From: a virus | IMG/VR virus record: IMGVR_UViG_3300030060_002906 | Coordinates: 1-56,803 of that record | Direction: 5' to 3' (one strand) | Length of the DNA: 56,803 bases | Shown here: piece by piece, positions 54,846 through 56,803 of the stretch | Position numbering within the stretch: position 1 is the stretch's first letter | Layout: each line of letters opens with the position of its first letter | Made by a program: the position numbers and the translations under genes | The notes under the pieces: model-generated | What the model was told of the DNA's origin: nothing | Database searches by the model: none | What the model saw: only the letters and a program-made list of their open reading frames with translations

Positions 54846-56803
54846 TGGATCAAGAACAATTAGAAATGTTACAAAGTCAGATTGATTCTGGAGAACTTGA
54901 CCCAAGAACTATGGATGCTGAGCAACAAAGTGCTTTGCAAGAGTTAATAAGAAGAGGAGATATAAAAGCACCACCAGGTGGTGTGTCTAGTATGATCGCA
55001 GATAGAGATGTTGGTGAGGCAGGTATCTTACAACAAGCACAAGAAGCTAGTAAGGTTAGTGGTTTACAAACTCCTTTTGGTGAAGTCTTATCGGAAAGAG
55101 CATCATTTGAATTAGTTGGAGATGTTATAGGATCTTTTGCACCTTATCTTACTAATAGAAGAGCATTGGTTAAAGATATTGTAAAAGGAGTAGGTAATGA
55201 GAAATACACAAAGCCAATAGGTAAAGAATCTTTTAGAGCAGGAGCTTTTGCTAATCAAACTGCTAAATTTACAGATACTTTAAAAAATTTAAGTAAACAA
55301 ATAGGTGAAGGTAAAAACAGAAAAACAGTACAAATAGGTAAAGCAGTGTTGAAAGGTAGTGCACCTGGTAGGGCTTTAGCAGGTACTATAGGTTTTTTAG
55401 AAAAGGCTCTTAAAGCAGGGACCAAGATAGCCAGAGGTGAAATAGATGCAGTAAGATCAGGTGACGCAACAAAAAGTTTAATGAGAACTGGTGCTAGAAC
55501 AGAAGCTAAATCTTTAGTATATGGTGCTGTGGGTGCTGGTACAGGTTCTGCAATTTATGATTTAGTAAAATTTAAACAAAATTTAGGATCTAACTTATCT
55601 ATGGACTTGGGGGAACTCACAACAGATGAAATAGATGATTTACCTTTTGCTGGAAGATTAGCTATGCACAGTGCATTAGCTATGAAAAACTCTTTACTGT
55701 TTGGAGCTGTAGGAACTGGCATAGGCATACTTGCTGCTAAAGGATTTAAGGCAGGTAAAAAAACTTTGTTAGGTTTAAACTCTGAGGAGTCTATGAATTT
55801 AGCAAGAAAAGCTTTTGAGGAAGGCACTCCATTATCTCCTACTGCACTTGCAAGTGATGGTATAGGAGGATTTTTATCTAGAAACTTTTTTCAAATATTT
55901 GGTGTAACACCACTTATTGGAGGTAAAGGTACGGAAAAATTAAGAGGTACTGTTCGTGATGTTTTATTTCCTAATGTATTAAGAGTATCTTCTGGACTAG
56001 AGCCAAACACAACTGCTGTAGCTCTTACAGCACAAGGTGCGATTGGTGCTGAGACAATGTTCAAAATGGCTGAAAATTATAAAAATAATAAAGATGTTAT
56101 AGATGTTTTATATAAACAATTACTAATTAAAAATAATGCCTTAGGCAGTCCTTCTTTTATACCAACAACTAATTTTAGAAAAGAACTTGCTAGTATTAGC
56201 AAAGAAGTATTGGGTGAAGATACAAGTCAATTTGGAGCATTTTTAAGAGGTCAAACGGAGACAAAAAATTTAACTAAAGAAATGAAAGATGCAATTGCAA
56301 GTATGATTCCTATAGCAAATGCAGATCAACTATTAACAAAAGATAACTTAAATTTATTTGAGGCGGCACAATACAGAAGATTTTTAACGGAACTACAAAA
56401 CAGAACTATAGGCACAGGTGAAGCAGGTAGAGCTAGAGCAGAACAAATAAGAAGAATATTAGCTGCTATGGATCAAGATATGGCTCTAGCCGAAAATGTA
56501 GCTAGAAATGCTGACTTGCCTCAAACTGCTGAAATGGCTAATTATATTGCTTTGCAAAAAGGTTCTACCGATGAACAAAAAAGAAATATAGCTGGTAATG
56601 CTATAAAATCTTTGTCTGAAAGACTTCATGAGACAAATGATACCTATTTTAAATTAGTAAACGCTTTTGATGGTACAAAAAAAGGATTTGATGCAGATCA
56701 AATATTAGGTGCTGCTTTATTTAATGCAGGCACAGAAGTTACAGCAAAAGATGCTTTTGATAAAATGTTTCAAGCTACTTTTAAACAACACGATCACAAT
56801 GCT
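54845..56803 (+). CDS. Internal virion protein, N-terminal part (continues at base 1)
   Basis: It starts in a TAATG overlap with MDQEQLEMLQSQIDSGELDP and has no stop before the window ends. With 1-1569 it forms a protein of about 1142 residues. The N-terminal 50 residues are acidic. Hydrophobic Gly/Ala stretches follow (YGAVGAGTGSAIYDL; SLLFGAVGTGIGILAAKGF; around 55,520-55,740) that could span a membrane, then helices. The arrangement (third large gene in a row, membrane-prone segments) suits a core protein that forms part of the DNA ejection channel. No catalytic motif seen. Confidence 0.75.
   Translation, partial: MDQEQLEMLQSQIDSGELDPRTMDAEQQSALQELIRRGDIKAPPGGVSSMIADRDVGEAGILQQAQEASKVSGLQTPFGEVLSERASFELVGDVIGSFAPYLTNRRALVKDIVKGVGNEKYTKPIGKESFRAGAFANQTAKFTDTLKNLSKQIGEGKNRKTVQIGKAVLKGSAPGRALAGTIGFLEKALKAGTKIARGEIDAVRSGDATKSLMRTGARTEAKSLVYGAVGAGTGSAIYDLVKFKQNLGSNLSMDLGELTTDEIDDLPFAGRLAMHSALAMKNSLLFGAVGTGIGILAAKGFKAGKKTLLGLNSEESMNLARKAFEEGTPLSPTALASDGIGGFLSRNFFQIFGVTPLIGGKGTEKLRGTVRDVLFPNVLRVSSGLEPNTTAVALTAQGAIGAETMFKMAENYKNNKDVIDVLYKQLLIKNNALGSPSFIPTTNFRKELASISKEVLGEDTSQFGAFLRGQTETKNLTKEMKDAIASMIPIANADQLLTKDNLNLFEAAQYRRFLTELQNRTIGTGEAGRARAEQIRRILAAMDQDMALAENVARNADLPQTAEMANYIALQKGSTDEQKRNIAGNAIKSLSERLHETNDTYFKLVNAFDGTKKGFDADQILGAALFNAGTEVTAKDAFDKMFQATFKQHDHNA
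56705..56803. repeat. Right copy of 99-bp terminal direct repeat
   Basis: Identical to 1-99; see the left copy. Confidence 0.97.

Noticed and set aside
1-56803. tRNA genes, integrase, att sites, phage RNA polymerase
   Set aside because: No cloverleaf with a GGTTCGA-type arm, no tyrosine or serine recombinase motif, and no T7-type RNA polymerase seen; absence by eye is not proof.

Overview
The window is a tailed-phage genome, complete or nearly so. Its first 99 bases are repeated exactly as its last 99 (1-99 = 56705-56803), and one long reading frame runs off the right end and continues in frame at the left end. It is therefore best read as a circularly closed assembly of 56,704 unique bp, linearised inside a gene for an internal virion protein. 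The DNA is AT-rich (about one third G+C by eye). The gene families (T7-type DNA polymerase A, archaeo-eukaryotic-type primase, UvrD-type helicase, SNF2 helicase, HK97-fold capsid, GroES-like co-chaperonin, many lysine-rich small proteins) are those of marine podovirus-like phages of low-GC alphaproteobacteria such as SAR11/SAR116. The host and family are inference. There is no phage RNA polymerase, integrase or tRNA gene. The sigma70-like promoters suggest transcription by the host RNA polymerase.

Layout on the circle: (a) 54.8 kb across the junction to 3.85 kb: end of the virion genes, a membrane/coiled-coil protein and a repetitive cationic protein. (b) 3.8-12.9 kb: replication and recombination (RecB-type exonuclease, leftward SNF2 helicase, coiled-coil protein, probable ssDNA-binding protein, primase, SF1 helicase, DUF3310-like protein, DNA polymerase), with microORFs joined by stop/start overlaps. 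(c) 13-16 kb: small unknown genes, a PAPS-reductase-like PP-loop protein and a ribbon-helix-helix candidate. (d) 16.2-17.1 kb: small terminase and a VRR-NUC-like nuclease. (e) 17.0-20.5 kb: an accessory island of small genes, most with their own promoter, separated by GC-rich repeats unlike the rest of the genome. (f) 20.5-45.3 kb: large terminase, AT-hook microprotein, large internal protein, portal, holin, GroES-like protein, scaffold, capsid, endolysin, a battery of basic proteins, neck proteins and tail fibres. (g) 45.3-50.1 kb: small proteins and a cassette of two 2OG-Fe(II) oxygenases, a SET-domain protein and two glycosyltransferases. (h) 50.1-56.8 kb: internal virion/ejection proteins. 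Every gene is rightward except the SNF2 helicase.

The most unusual parts are: the GC-rich repeat family (CCCGTT arrays plus a GCGCAGCC..GCTGGAAA core) in 17.0-19.4 kb; promoters there that carry a TATC-C-GATA palindrome; an attenuator-like leader with a 15-codon peptide and two mutually exclusive hairpins; and the hydroxylation/methylation/glycosylation cassette next to lysine-rich virion proteins, which could be a virion protein modification system. All functions are inferred from motifs read by eye; no database search was possible.
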